Shown here: one piece after another, positions 26,882-36,718 of the stretch | Layout of the letters: each line of letters begins with the position of its first letter | Position numbering within the stretch: position 1 is the first letter of the stretch | Assembly: GCA_013214065.1 (NCBI GenBank) | Contig: JABSPK010000004.1 | Coordinates: forward strand, 1-64,000 | Direction of reading: 5' to 3' | Length of the DNA: 64,000 nt | Source: Flavobacteriaceae bacterium | Lineage (GTDB): Bacteria > Bacteroidota > Bacteroidia > Flavobacteriales > Flavobacteriaceae | Made by a program: the position numbers and the translations under genes | Notes under the pieces: generated by a model | What the model was told of the DNA's origin: nothing | The model's database searches: none | The model's input: the letters and a program-made list of their open reading frames with translations, nothing else

Positions 26882-29800
26882 TTGAAAAGAGGGGCATCAC
26901 CATTCCCTGGATCGCAACGATCCTGGGGGGTTTTCTTAATATTGGCATTGGCTTTCGTTCTTCGGGTACATTCCCAAGAAACGAACGAACAAGCGACCGA
27001 CTCGGTAAAGACCGGCATCGCTTTGGGCAGGTTATTGCTCGAGGATCCCGATAGCCTGGTATCGAAATATGCCTATGACCCCAAGATCGATCGTTACGTC
27101 TATACCAGGAGCATTGGGGAATACAATGTTGACTATCCTATTTTTTTGACGCCTGAGCAATACTACGAGCTGGTCAAAAAGGAAAACATGAAATCGTATT
27201 TCAAAGAGAAGATCGATGCGTTTTCAGGTAAAAAGGAAGGAAGCGAGGAGGCCCGTAAAAACCTCTTGCCGAATTTCTATGTCAACAGCAATTTCTTCGA
27301 ATCGATATTCGGGGGCAATACCATCGAAGTCATCCCTCAGGGATCGGTGGCTATGGATCTGGGCGTCATTTGGCAGAAAAACGACAATCCGGCCCTATCT
27401 CCTCGAAACAGGACCAATCTCTCCTTTGATTTCGACCAACGTATCAGTTTGAGCTTACTCGGTAAAGTGGGCGAACGCCTTCAGATTACCGCGAATTACG
27501 ACACGGAAGCCACCTTTGATTTTCAGAATCTCGTCAAATTGGATTACACGCCGACCGAAGACGATATCCTCCAAAAAATCGAGATCGGTAACGTCAACAT
27601 GCCCTTGAACAGCTCCTTGATTACCGGGGCGCAAAGTCTTTTCGGGGTCAAGACCCAACTGCAATTCGGAAAAACCACGGTGACCGCGGTCTTTTCAGAA
27701 CAGCGTTCACAGAACAATACGGTAGTGGCCCAAGGTGGGGGCACGCTGACCGATTACTCTTTAACGGCTTTGGATTACGATGAGGACAAGCACTTCTTTC
27801 TTGCCCAATATTTTAGGGATAGTTATGATGATGCCCTTCAAAACTATCCCTTCATTCAAAGTCAAGTGCAAATCACCCGATTGGAAGTCTGGGTGACCAA
27901 CCGGACCCAACAGACCTTGAATGTGCGAAACGTCGTCGCCATTCAGGATTTGGGGGAAGCCGTTTCCGAACAGACCCGGATCGGGCGACAGGGCCTTGCA
28001 CCCCCTGGCTTTTTCAACATCTCGGCCGGAGGTGGATTGCCACAGAACAGCAATAACGATTATGATCCCGCCTTGATCGATGCAGGTGGGGCCTTGACCG
28101 GAGCGATCCGCGATATCGCCACGGTCGACAATGGTTTCAATATTCCCGGGTATACCTCCAACCAAGGTTTTGATTATGCGATATTGGAGAATGCCCGCAA
28201 GCTCGAATTGGGTCGTGATTACCAATTCGATACCCAACTCGGGTACATTTCGTTGAACCAACGCTTGAGCAATGATGAGGTGTTGGGAGTCGCTTTTCAG
28301 TACACCTTCAATGGGGATGTTTACCAAGTGGGTGAATTCGCCAATGGAGGTATCGAAGCCACAACGGTGACCGGAGGGGCGAATCCGATCATTGAGAACA
28401 ACACCCTGATTTTGAAATTGCTCAAAAGCAACATTACCAATGTCGATGATCCGATTTGGGATCTGATGATGAAGAACATCTATTCAACTGGGGCTTTTCA
28501 GTTGATCCAAGAAGACTTCAAACTGAACATCCTGTATTCCGATCCGACACCAAGAAACTACATAACGCCTGTCGAACCCTTTCCGGCATCGGCTTCGAGC
28601 AATGGAAAACCTTTGGAAGAACGGATTCTTTTAAACGTCTTCAATTTAGACCGTTTGAACGTGTATAACGACGTGCAGGCAGGGGGTGATGGCTTTTTTG
28701 ACTACGTACCCGGTATTACCGTCGATACCCAAAGCGGTCGCATCATATTCACCAAAGTGGAGCCTTTTGGGGAATTCCTTTTCGATCTTTTGGGAGGTGG
28801 GGTCTATGATGTGGAGAACGATCAAGGGTACAACGCCAACCAGCAGCGCTATGTGTTCAGGAACATGTATGCCAAGACCAAGGCGGCTTCCCTCCAAGAT
28901 GCTGAAAAGAACCGTTTTCAGCTTAAGGGGCGCTACAAGTCTCAGGGCAACAACGGTATTCCGATTGGGGCTTTCAACGTGCCTAGGGGATCGGTTCGGG
29001 TAACTGCCGGTGGGCGACAATTGCAAGAAGGTATCGACTATACGGTGAACTATCAGGCCGGAACGGTACAACTATTGGACCCTAGTCTGGAAGCATCGAA
29101 TACGCCGATCAACATTTCCGTAGAGAATAATGCGGTGTTCGGCCAGCAGACCCGAAGGTTTACCGGGATCAATGTTGAACATAAGATCAACGAGAACTTT
29201 GTTTTGGGCGGTACCCTGCTCAATTTGAACGAACGTCCGCTGACCCAAAAATCCAATTTTGGGATCGAGCCGGTCAACAATACCATTTTTGGTCTAAACG
29301 GGAATTTCAGTACCGAACTGCCCTTCTTGACCCGATTGGCGAACAAATTACCGAACATCGATACCGATGTGCCATCGAACCTCTCGTTGCGGGGTGAGAT
29401 TGCCTTTTTACAACCGAATTCACCGAAGAACGCCGATTTCCAAGGTGAAACGACGACCTACCTTGATGATTTCGAAGGAGCCCAGGCCTTGATCGATATC
29501 CGTTCCTCTTTGGGGTGGAGTTTGGCGAGTCCGCCCGAGGAATTCGCCACGGGATTGCAAGATCTTGAAGTGGGTTATGAGCGCGCTAAATTGGCCTGGT
29601 ATACCATCGACCCTATATTCTATACGAACCAACGCCCAGGCGGGGTGACCGATAATGACATTTCATTGAACAGTACCCGCCGTGTGTTCATCGATGAGGT
29701 CTTTCCGCAGGTCGATATCGCCCAAGGTCAGACCACGGTACAAGGCACCTTGGATTTGGCCTATTACCCAAACCAAAAAGGGCCGTACAACGCCAATCCG

Positions 29801-32800
29801 ACTTTTGACGGTACACCACAAGACAATTGGGCCGGGATCATGCGATCGCTGAGCAGTACCAATTTCGAACAGTCGAATGTGGAGTTCGTACAATTTTGGG
29901 TATTGGATCCCTATGTCGATGGGGAAACCTTGAACGGCAATTCAGGGGAACTCGTCTTGAACCTGGGGAACATTTCTGAAGATATCTTGAAAGACGGCCG
30001 AAAACAATATGAAAACGGTTTGCCCGGTGGCACGAATACCGAAACACCGCGACAGACCATTTGGGGGCAAGTTCCATCGACCCAAGCCTTGGTCTATGCC
30101 TTCGATGCCGATGAGACCAATCGCTTGGCCCAGGATATCGGATTTGATGGTTTCAATGATGAGCAAGAGGCGCAGATTTATAACGGTCCGGCAGAAGACC
30201 CTGCCTTGGATAACTACCAATACTACCTGAACCGCGAGGGCGGAATTCTGGAGCGTTACATCGATTTCAATAACCCAGATGGAAACTCGCCGGTAACGGT
30301 GACCAATACCGACAGGGGGTCGACAACCTTGCCCGATGTGGAGGATATCGACCGCGATTTGACCATGAACACGGTGAACAGTTACTACGAATACCGCATC
30401 CAGATCCGGCCGAACACCACGATCGACGATCAATATGTGACCGATATCCGTGAAGGGATCACACCGACCTTGCCGAACGGAACCGAATTGAACCGCAGAT
30501 GGATCCAGTACAAAATCCCACTGAGTGATTTTACGGATGCCGTGGGCGGAATCACCGATTTTCGTTCGATCAGTTTTATGAGAATGTACCTCACTGGTTT
30601 TACCGATGACGTGGTGTTGCGATTCGCAACGCTTGATTTGGTGCGAGGCGATTGGCGGACCTACACGAACTCACTTCAGCCTGATATCGATAACGATCCC
30701 AGTGATGACGGTACCATCACGGATGTGAACACCGTGAATATCGAAGAGAATAGCGGGCGTATACCGATTCCTTATGTATTGCCTCCAGGGGTCATCCGTG
30801 AGCAGCTGAACAATAACAACACCATCATCAGGCAGAACGAACAATCGCTTTCGTTCGTTGTCGAGAATTTGGAATCGGAGGATTCACGGGGGGTGTTCAA
30901 GAACGTGAATATCGATGTGCGACAGTACCAAAGGATCAAGATGTTCATGCATGCCGAGGAAATTTTAGATGGTGACTATGCGAATGACGATACCCCTTTG
31001 GTCGGATTTTTACGGATCGGAACGGATTTCTCGGAAAATTTCTATCAAATCGAACTGCCCTTACAGTTCACCCCATTCGGTTCGACAGCGGCTGATATCA
31101 TTTGGCCCGATGTCAACGAGATCGATATCGCCCTGAGCGATTTGAACAAAGTGAAATCACTGGGCATTGCCGAACAGACCCTTGATCAAATCAACTATTA
31201 CGAGGTCGTCGATGGGGAAGTCTTTCCGGTAGATGAATTCGCACCGCGGACTTTAGGGCGCTTGCGTATCGGGATACGGGGTAACCCGTCTTTGGGAAGT
31301 ATTCGTAGCATGATGGTCGGTATCAAGAACGTTGACGACCTGCCCGCCCGGGGTGAAGTTTGGTTTAACGAATTGCGTTTGGCAGGTTTGGACAATAATG
31401 GGGGATGGGCCGCCATCGCCGCATTGGACGCCAATATGGCCGATTTTGCCAACGTGACCGCCACGGCTAGTAAAAGTACTTCAGGCTTCGGTACCATCGA
31501 TCAGATCCCTAACGAAAGGTCGCGGGAAGATTCCTTTTCCTATGATGTGGTGACCAATGTCAATGTAGGGCAGCTCTTTCCGAAAAAATGGGGGTTGCAA
31601 ATCCCCTTTAATTACGGGATTTCGGAAACCTTGATCACACCCGAATTCGACCCCGTCTATGATGATTTGAAATTGGACGATCGTATTGCCGCAGCAGAGA
31701 CGGCCGCCGATGCCGAGACCATTCGTGAACAGGCCGAAGACTATACCAAACGTACCAGTATCAACTTGATCGGGGTACGCAAAAACCGAAGTGAGGAAGC
31801 CGATGCGAATTTCTACGATATTGAGAACTTCACCTTCAACTATTCGTATAACGAGACCAACCACCGCGATTTCGAGGTGGCCGATCTTAGGGATCAGAAC
31901 GTCAATACCGGTTTTGTCTACAACCACAATTTCAAACCGGCCCCGGTAGCACCTTTTGCCAAAAAGGATTCGCTGTTCACAGGGAGGTATTGGCAGTGGT
32001 TGAAGGATTTGAACTTCAATGTCTTGCCGACCAGTATTTCGTTGAACGCGAATTACAACAGGGCCTTTAACCAACAACGTTTTCGCGATGTTTTGGAACC
32101 TGGGGTAGAAGCCCTGGATCTGCCCTTGCTACAGCAGCGTAATTACTTGTTCAACTGGCAGTATGCCTTGAACTATAGCCTGAGCAAATCGTTGCGTGTG
32201 AATTTAACGGCGTCGAACAACAATATCGTTCGGAACTATTTTAACATCGATGAAGACCCGAATTCGGGAATCAACCAAGCCTTGGATCTTTGGGATGGTT
32301 TCTTCGATATCGGGGAACCGAACAGGCACTCGCAACAAATGCAGCTTAACTATGAGTTGCCTTTCAGTAAAATCCCTTTCTTGAGTTTTATCAATGCCCA
32401 ATACACCTATACCAGCAATTTTGATTGGCAACGAGGTGGTGATGCCTTGGTAGAAGTCGCTGAACAGGAATTGGGTGAAGGTGCCCAGCTGAACACCGTA
32501 CAGAATGCAAGCACCCACAATTTGACGGCCAACCTTTCCATGCAAAGTTTCTACGATTATATCGGACTTAAAAAGCGAGATGGAAAAATACCGACGCGAA
32601 CGGCCCCGGTACGACGTGATAAAGCGGGCAACCCTAGGGAAGGTGGCGAAGACGAAAAACCGAAAAAGAAAACGAGTAAGGCCTTCAATACCTTAATCGA
32701 TATTGTGACCATGGTCAAACGGGTCAACGTGAATTACAGTGAAAACCGTGGTAAGGTGCTCCCTGGGTATACCCAAAGCATCGGGTTTATCGGTACTTCA

Positions 32801-34051
32801 CGGCCTACATTGGGCTTTGTTTTCGGAAGCCAGGCCGACGTGCGCTTTGAAGCGGCAAGACGAGGTTGGTTGACCGAATTCTCGGCTTTCAACTCGCAAT
32901 ACCTGCAGAATGCCTCCAAGCAATTGAGTATAACGGCTACGGCCCAACCCACCCCGGATCTTACCATAGATTTGACCGCCGATCGGCAGATTTCGAACAG
33001 CTTCCAAGAGAATTTCGAGGTCATCCCCGATCTTGTGAACGGCGGTTTGCAATACAACCCCTTATTGAGCAACAACTTCGGCAATTTCAGTATTTCGACT
33101 GTGATGATCGGAACCGCATTTGGGAAGAGTGACGAATTCGACTCGAGCACCTTCGAAGAATTCAAGGCCAACCGCACCACCATTGCGAACCGTATCGTTG
33201 CCGATCGTGGTGCCAGCACCATTGACGCCGATGGTGATGGATTTCCTGATGGCTACGGGCCAACCAGTCAAGAAGTATTGTTGCCGGCCTTTTTCGCCGC
33301 CTATACCGGTCAAGACGTCAATCGGGTCAATTTGGATGCCTTCCGTGAAATCCCCATTCCGAACTGGAACATCAAGTATACCGGTTTGATGAAAAACCGT
33401 TGGTTCAAAAAGAAATTCAAACGATTCTCCTTGACCCACGGATACCGTGCCGCCTATAGTATCAATTCCTTCCAAACCAATTTGGAACGGGTCCAGTTGG
33501 TCAAAGACGGCCTTCCACCGGTGAACGCCGAAACTGGTAATTTCCTTCCTGAAGACATCATCAACAACGTGGTCTTGACCGATGAATTCAATCCGCTGAT
33601 GCGAGTGGATTTTGAGATGAAGAACTCCTTGAGTGTTTTGGCCGAAGTTCGCACGGATCGTACGCTATCTTTGAGTTTCGATAACAACTTACTGACTGAG
33701 ATCAACGGAAGGAACTATACCTTGGGCTTGGGTTACCGATTCAAAGACGTCAAGTTCGTGACCAATATCGGGGGCGAGCGTACCCGTCTGAAGGGTGATT
33801 TGAATTTGAAGGCCGACCTTTCGTTGCGCGATAATATCACCATCATCCGAAATCTGGATATCGACAACAACCAGATCACGTCAGGTCAAGAATTGTGGTC
33901 GATCAAGTTCACCGCAGATTATGCCTTGAGCAAAAGCTTGAACGCCCTCTTCTTCTACGACCATTCCTTTTCACAGTTCAAGGTGTCGACCGCCTTTCCG
34001 CAGACCACCATCAACGCCGGTTTCACCATCCGTTACAATTTCGGCAATTAA
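26882..34051 (+). CDS. sprA: Type IX secretion outer-membrane translocon SprA
   Basis: At 2389 residues this is the size of the characterised flavobacterial SprA, a 36-strand outer-membrane barrel through which type IX cargo leaves the cell; gliding adhesins also depend on it. The signal peptide is SWGVFLILALAFVLRVHSQ. Family stretches include LLPNFYVNSNFFESIFGG, GEITANYD-like barrel sequence (LQITANYDTEATFDF), SLRGEIAFLQPNSP and TTYLDDFEGAQ. The C-terminus ends in barrel strands with a final aromatic-Gly-Asn (NFGN). The start appears to be the TTG at 26882: no ATG or GTG occurs before the signal peptide. PorV or plug partners are not in the window. Confidence 0.96.
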   Translation: MKRGASPFPGSQRSWGVFLILALAFVLRVHSQETNEQATDSVKTGIALGRLLLEDPDSLVSKYAYDPKIDRYVYTRSIGEYNVDYPIFLTPEQYYELVKKENMKSYFKEKIDAFSGKKEGSEEARKNLLPNFYVNSNFFESIFGGNTIEVIPQGSVAMDLGVIWQKNDNPALSPRNRTNLSFDFDQRISLSLLGKVGERLQITANYDTEATFDFQNLVKLDYTPTEDDILQKIEIGNVNMPLNSSLITGAQSLFGVKTQLQFGKTTVTAVFSEQRSQNNTVVAQGGGTLTDYSLTALDYDEDKHFFLAQYFRDSYDDALQNYPFIQSQVQITRLEVWVTNRTQQTLNVRNVVAIQDLGEAVSEQTRIGRQGLAPPGFFNISAGGGLPQNSNNDYDPALIDAGGALTGAIRDIATVDNGFNIPGYTSNQGFDYAILENARKLELGRDYQFDTQLGYISLNQRLSNDEVLGVAFQYTFNGDVYQVGEFANGGIEATTVTGGANPIIENNTLILKLLKSNITNVDDPIWDLMMKNIYSTGAFQLIQEDFKLNILYSDPTPRNYITPVEPFPASASSNGKPLEERILLNVFNLDRLNVYNDVQAGGDGFFDYVPGITVDTQSGRIIFTKVEPFGEFLFDLLGGGVYDVENDQGYNANQQRYVFRNMYAKTKAASLQDAEKNRFQLKGRYKSQGNNGIPIGAFNVPRGSVRVTAGGRQLQEGIDYTVNYQAGTVQLLDPSLEASNTPINISVENNAVFGQQTRRFTGINVEHKINENFVLGGTLLNLNERPLTQKSNFGIEPVNNTIFGLNGNFSTELPFLTRLANKLPNIDTDVPSNLSLRGEIAFLQPNSPKNADFQGETTTYLDDFEGAQALIDIRSSLGWSLASPPEEFATGLQDLEVGYERAKLAWYTIDPIFYTNQRPGGVTDNDISLNSTRRVFIDEVFPQVDIAQGQTTVQGTLDLAYYPNQKGPYNANPTFDGTPQDNWAGIMRSLSSTNFEQSNVEFVQFWVLDPYVDGETLNGNSGELVLNLGNISEDILKDGRKQYENGLPGGTNTETPRQTIWGQVPSTQALVYAFDADETNRLAQDIGFDGFNDEQEAQIYNGPAEDPALDNYQYYLNREGGILERYIDFNNPDGNSPVTVTNTDRGSTTLPDVEDIDRDLTMNTVNSYYEYRIQIRPNTTIDDQYVTDIREGITPTLPNGTELNRRWIQYKIPLSDFTDAVGGITDFRSISFMRMYLTGFTDDVVLRFATLDLVRGDWRTYTNSLQPDIDNDPSDDGTITDVNTVNIEENSGRIPIPYVLPPGVIREQLNNNNTIIRQNEQSLSFVVENLESEDSRGVFKNVNIDVRQYQRIKMFMHAEEILDGDYANDDTPLVGFLRIGTDFSENFYQIELPLQFTPFGSTAADIIWPDVNEIDIALSDLNKVKSLGIAEQTLDQINYYEVVDGEVFPVDEFAPRTLGRLRIGIRGNPSLGSIRSMMVGIKNVDDLPARGEVWFNELRLAGLDNNGGWAAIAALDANMADFANVTATASKSTSGFGTIDQIPNERSREDSFSYDVVTNVNVGQLFPKKWGLQIPFNYGISETLITPEFDPVYDDLKLDDRIAAAETAADAETIREQAEDYTKRTSINLIGVRKNRSEEADANFYDIENFTFNYSYNETNHRDFEVADLRDQNVNTGFVYNHNFKPAPVAPFAKKDSLFTGRYWQWLKDLNFNVLPTSISLNANYNRAFNQQRFRDVLEPGVEALDLPLLQQRNYLFNWQYALNYSLSKSLRVNLTASNNNIVRNYFNIDEDPNSGINQALDLWDGFFDIGEPNRHSQQMQLNYELPFSKIPFLSFINAQYTYTSNFDWQRGGDALVEVAEQELGEGAQLNTVQNASTHNLTANLSMQSFYDYIGLKKRDGKIPTRTAPVRRDKAGNPREGGEDEKPKKKTSKAFNTLIDIVTMVKRVNVNYSENRGKVLPGYTQSIGFIGTSRPTLGFVFGSQADVRFEAARRGWLTEFSAFNSQYLQNASKQLSITATAQPTPDLTIDLTADRQISNSFQENFEVIPDLVNGGLQYNPLLSNNFGNFSISTVMIGTAFGKSDEFDSSTFEEFKANRTTIANRIVADRGASTIDADGDGFPDGYGPTSQEVLLPAFFAAYTGQDVNRVNLDAFREIPIPNWNIKYTGLMKNRWFKKKFKRFSLTHGYRAAYSINSFQTNLERVQLVKDGLPPVNAETGNFLPEDIINNVVLTDEFNPLMRVDFEMKNSLSVLAEVRTDRTLSLSFDNNLLTEINGRNYTLGLGYRFKDVKFVTNIGGERTRLKGDLNLKADLSLRDNITIIRNLDIDNNQITSGQELWSIKFTADYALSKSLNALFFYDHSFSQFKVSTAFPQTTINAGFTIRYNFGN

Positions 34052-34089
34052 GACTTGATCATAAGCTGTTGAAAATTCGATTGCGAAAC

Positions 34090-34121
34090 TTTGAATTCAA
34101 ATGGGCGATCCATTACATTTG
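34090..34121 (+). promoter_or_regulatory. Promoter of gcvH-vanZ
   Basis: TTTG at 34090-34093 and TACATTTG at 34114-34121, separated by 20 bases, form a complete Bacteroidota consensus promoter. It precedes gcvH by 23 bases and follows the sprA stop by about 40. Confidence 0.75.
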
Positions 34122-34144
34122 TTGTCCATCAAAAATGCATATCG

Positions 34145-34525
34145 ATGAATTTACCAGCTGACTTAAAATACACCAAAGACCACGAATGGGTGAAGATCGA
34201 AGGCGATGTTGCCACCGTTGGGATCACTGATTTCGCCCAAGGGGAATTGGGGGATATCGTTTATGTCGAAGTCGAGACTTTAGACGAGACGCTAGACAAA
34301 GAAGAGGTATTCGGTACCGTTGAGGCGGTCAAGACCGTTAGTGATCTTTTCTTGCCCTTGAGCGGCGAGATCATTGAGTTCAATGAAGCTTTGGAAGACG
34401 AGCCTGAAAAGGTGAATTCGGATCCTTATGGTGAAGGCTGGATGATCAAGATCAAGATTTCCGATAGCGCCGAGATCGAAGACCTTATGAGTGATGCGGC
34501 GTACAAAGAATTGATCGGTGCTTAA
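34145..34525 (+). CDS. gcvH: Glycine cleavage system H protein
   Basis: Lipoyl carrier that shuttles the aminomethyl group between the P, T and L proteins of glycine cleavage. The start at [15 protein letters not shown] gives 126 residues and fits both the family and the promoter just upstream. The lipoylated residue should be Lys63 in [12 protein letters not shown]. The remaining glycine cleavage genes are not nearby. The downstream vanZ-like gene begins inside its last codons. Confidence 0.96.
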   Translation: MNLPADLKYTKDHEWVKIEGDVATVGITDFAQGELGDIVYVEVETLDETLDKEEVFGTVEAVKTVSDLFLPLSGEIIEFNEALEDEPEKVNSDPYGEGWMIKIKISDSAEIEDLMSDAAYKELIGA

Positions 34526-34910
34526 CAAGCATCGCAGCGCTATTCTATTTTATGGCTGGATAGGTTTTGTGACCTGTTCCAGCCTTTTTTCATTTTCGGG
34601 AGGAGTTGGTGATTCCTGGGAAATACCCCATTTGGATAAGGTCGTACATGGCGTGTTTTATTTGGTCATGGTCTTGTTCGGGGGGATGCATTTTATTAAG
34701 GAAGGCGTCGTCACAGTGAAACGTCGAAGGCGAATTATCGCCTTGGTGGTCTTTGCGATCGGCTTCGGGATATTGATGGAATTCCTGCAAGGCATCTTGC
34801 CGGTGGATCGAAACCCCGACCTCTGGGACGAACTGGCCAATTCGGCAGGGGCCGTTTTGGGCGGTTTGCTCACTGAAAGGTACCGTTCCCTAAGTCACAA
34901 GTTAAATTGA
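34518..34910 (+). CDS. VanZ-like membrane protein
   Basis: Small membrane protein of 130 residues with four predicted helices. [19 protein letters not shown] and [29 protein letters not shown] have the pattern of the VanZ family, with conserved charged residues at helix ends (Asp-Lys-His, Glu-Gln, Asp-x-x-Asn). The start is a GTG at 34518, 8 bases inside gcvH, which suggests translational coupling. VanZ gives low-level teicoplanin resistance in some Gram-positives, but that role should not be transferred; the function here is unknown. Confidence 0.85.
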   Translation: MLNKHRSAILFYGWIGFVTCSSLFSFSGGVGDSWEIPHLDKVVHGVFYLVMVLFGGMHFIKEGVVTVKRRRRIIALVVFAIGFGILMEFLQGILPVDRNPDLWDELANSAGAVLGGLLTERYRSLSHKLN

Positions 34911-34919
34911 GTTGATTAA

Positions 34920-34951
34920 TTGCGGATTTCTCAAATTAATATTTAAATTAG
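34920..34951 (+). promoter_or_regulatory. Candidate promoter of the TonB-type gene
   Basis: TTG at 34920-34922 and TAAATTAG at 34944-34951 with 21 bases between them. The second box differs from TAnnTTTG at one base. The ATG follows 22 bases later. Confidence 0.45.
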
Positions 34952-34973
34952 CGAATACTAAAATCGAAAACGC

Positions 34974-35678
34974 ATGGAACCAAAAAAGAATCCAAAAGCT
35001 GATGTAGGAAGAAATAGCAGCCTCTTTTTCGTTATCGGGCTAGCCCTGGTAATGTTCTTGGTATGGCGAGGTCTGGAATGGAAGAAATATGACAAGACCA
35101 ATGACTATGACATTGCCTTGAACGTTGAGGATCAATTAGATGAAGAAGTTCCCATGACGGAGCAGATCAAGACCCCTCCACCGCCACCACCTCCGGCCGC
35201 ACCTGAGGTCATCGAGGTTGTCGAAGATGAGGAAGAGGTCGAGGAAACGGTAATCGAATCTACCGAAACCAGCCAGGAAGAAGAAGTAATGGAAGTCGAG
35301 GACGTGGAGGTCGAAGAGGTCGAAGAAGACATTTCGGTACCTTTCGCCGTGATTGAGGATGTACCCGTTTTCCCCGGCTGTGAAGGTTCAAGCAATAAGA
35401 AAAAGTGTTTCCAGGATATGATGCAGAAACACATCCGTAAAAACTTCCGCTATCCTGAAATTGCCCAGGAAATGGGAGTTCAAGGTCGTGTGAACGTGAT
35501 TTTCGTTATCCAAAAAGACGGAAGCATCGGAAATATCAGAATGCGTGGCCCGGATAAGAACCTAGAGGCCGAAGCACTTCGGATTATCAACAAACTGCCA
35601 AAAATGACACCAGGTAAGCAACGGGGTCGGGCGGTTAAGGTTCCATTTAGTATTCCGATTACCTTCAAGCTACAGTAA
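34974..35678 (+). CDS. TonB-family energy transducer
   Basis: Inner-membrane-anchored periplasmic protein of 234 residues, likely to pass proton-motive force to outer-membrane TonB-dependent receptors. One membrane helix lies at about 18-34 (SLFFVIGLALVMFLVW). A run of seven prolines and a very acidic Glu/Val-rich linker follow (about 65-120). The C-terminal TonB domain is from about 145 to 234, with FRYPEIAQEMGVQGRVNVIF and ITFKLQ at the end. A Cys pair in PGCEGSSNKKKCF precedes the domain. No ExbB/ExbD genes are adjacent. A strong terminator closes the unit. Confidence 0.9.
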   Translation: MEPKKNPKADVGRNSSLFFVIGLALVMFLVWRGLEWKKYDKTNDYDIALNVEDQLDEEVPMTEQIKTPPPPPPPAAPEVIEVVEDEEEVEETVIESTETSQEEEVMEVEDVEVEEVEEDISVPFAVIEDVPVFPGCEGSSNKKKCFQDMMQKHIRKNFRYPEIAQEMGVQGRVNVIFVIQKDGSIGNIRMRGPDKNLEAEALRIINKLPKMTPGKQRGRAVKVPFSIPITFKLQ

Positions 35679-35700
35679 GTAGTACGAACGAACAAATAAG

Positions 35701-35729
35701 AAACCCCGCTAGACCATAGCGGGGTTTTC
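35701..35729 (+). terminator. Rho-independent terminator of the TonB-type gene
   Basis: Perfect 11-bp stem AAACCCCGCTA / TAGCGGGGTTT (35701-35711 and 35717-35727) around a GACCA loop, followed by T-rich sequence. Confidence 0.9.
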
Positions 35730-35761
35730 TCTTTCCCTACGAAACGAATCGCTTGATTTAA

Positions 35762-35792
35762 TTGCAAATACCGCCCGGCAGCTGTATCTTTG
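35762..35792 (+). promoter_or_regulatory. Promoter of the ctaB gene cluster
   Basis: TTG at 35762-35764 and TATCTTTG at 35785-35792, separated by 20 bases, match the Bacteroidota consensus exactly. The ctaB ATG is 19 bases downstream. Confidence 0.7.
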
Positions 35793-35811
35793 CCAGTCGA
35801 TAATTCAGTGA

Positions 35812-36711
35812 ATGAAGTCTGCTTTAGGCACCCTTGAAAAATCTAACTGGTCGCTGGTGGTTTCCGATGTTAAGGAACTGACCAAAGTGCGATTGGCGGT
35901 CAGCGTCGTTTTCTCTTCGATCGCCGGTTATTTTCTAGGGGCCGAAACCCTCGATATCGGCGCCATGGCCTTATTGGGCTTTGGAGGATATTGCATGGTG
36001 GGCGCTTCAAACGCTTTCAACCAAGTCATCGAAAAAGACCTTGATGCCCTAATGAAGCGGACCCGGAACCGACCGATTCCCGCTGGGCGCATGACACCCA
36101 CGACCGCGCTCGCCATCGCTATCGCCATGACGATACTCGGCGTGTTGGCCTTATTTATACTCAGTCCGAAAACGGCACTTTTCGGGGCGATTTCGATTTT
36201 TTTGTATACCAGCGTCTACACCCCATTGAAAACCATTACACCGCTATCGGTATTCGTGGGGGCCATACCCGGGGCCATCCCGTTTATGCTGGGTTGGGTG
36301 GCCGCGACCAATGAATTCGGGATCGAGCCCGGCACCCTGTTCATGATTCAGTTTTTTTGGCAATTCCCGCATTTTTGGGCTTTGGGCTGGATGCTCGATG
36401 ACGATTACAGAAAAGGCGGGTTCAAAATGTTGCCCACCGGTAAAAAGGATACAGGTACGGCCTTGCAGATCATTTTGTACACCATTTGGATGATCGTCAT
36501 CTCTATCATGCCCGTTTTCGGGTTTACGGGGCGGCTTCACTTAAGTATGGTCGGTGCGGCCATCGTCTTGATCATGGGCTTGGTCATGTTGGCGTTCGCA
36601 TTTCGACTCTTCGAAAAACGCGATAACAAGACAGCGAGGAAGTTGATGTTGGCCAGTGTCAGTTACATCACTTTGGTACAGCTGGTTTATGTAATCGATA
36701 AATTTCTTTAA
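35812..36711 (+). CDS. ctaB: Protoheme IX farnesyltransferase (heme O synthase)
   Basis: UbiA-family membrane prenyltransferase (299 residues) that farnesylates heme B to heme O, the precursor of heme A used by the aa3 oxidase. The first Asp-rich motif is in NQVIEKDLDALMKRTRNRP, and a second conserved segment is DDYRKGGFKMLP. About eight or nine helices are visible. It leads a run of oxidase subunit and assembly genes. A heme A synthase (ctaA) is not in the window. Confidence 0.95.
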   Translation: MKSALGTLEKSNWSLVVSDVKELTKVRLAVSVVFSSIAGYFLGAETLDIGAMALLGFGGYCMVGASNAFNQVIEKDLDALMKRTRNRPIPAGRMTPTTALAIAIAMTILGVLALFILSPKTALFGAISIFLYTSVYTPLKTITPLSVFVGAIPGAIPFMLGWVAATNEFGIEPGTLFMIQFFWQFPHFWALGWMLDDDYRKGGFKMLPTGKKDTGTALQIILYTIWMIVISIMPVFGFTGRLHLSMVGAAIVLIMGLVMLAFAFRLFEKRDNKTARKLMLASVSYITLVQLVYVIDKFL

Positions 36712-36718
36712 GGATACT

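Noticed and set aside
31481-32077. Long antisense open frames inside sprA and the act genes
   Set aside because: They follow from codon bias of the sense gene (few stop codons in the reverse frame) and show no family sequence or start signal.
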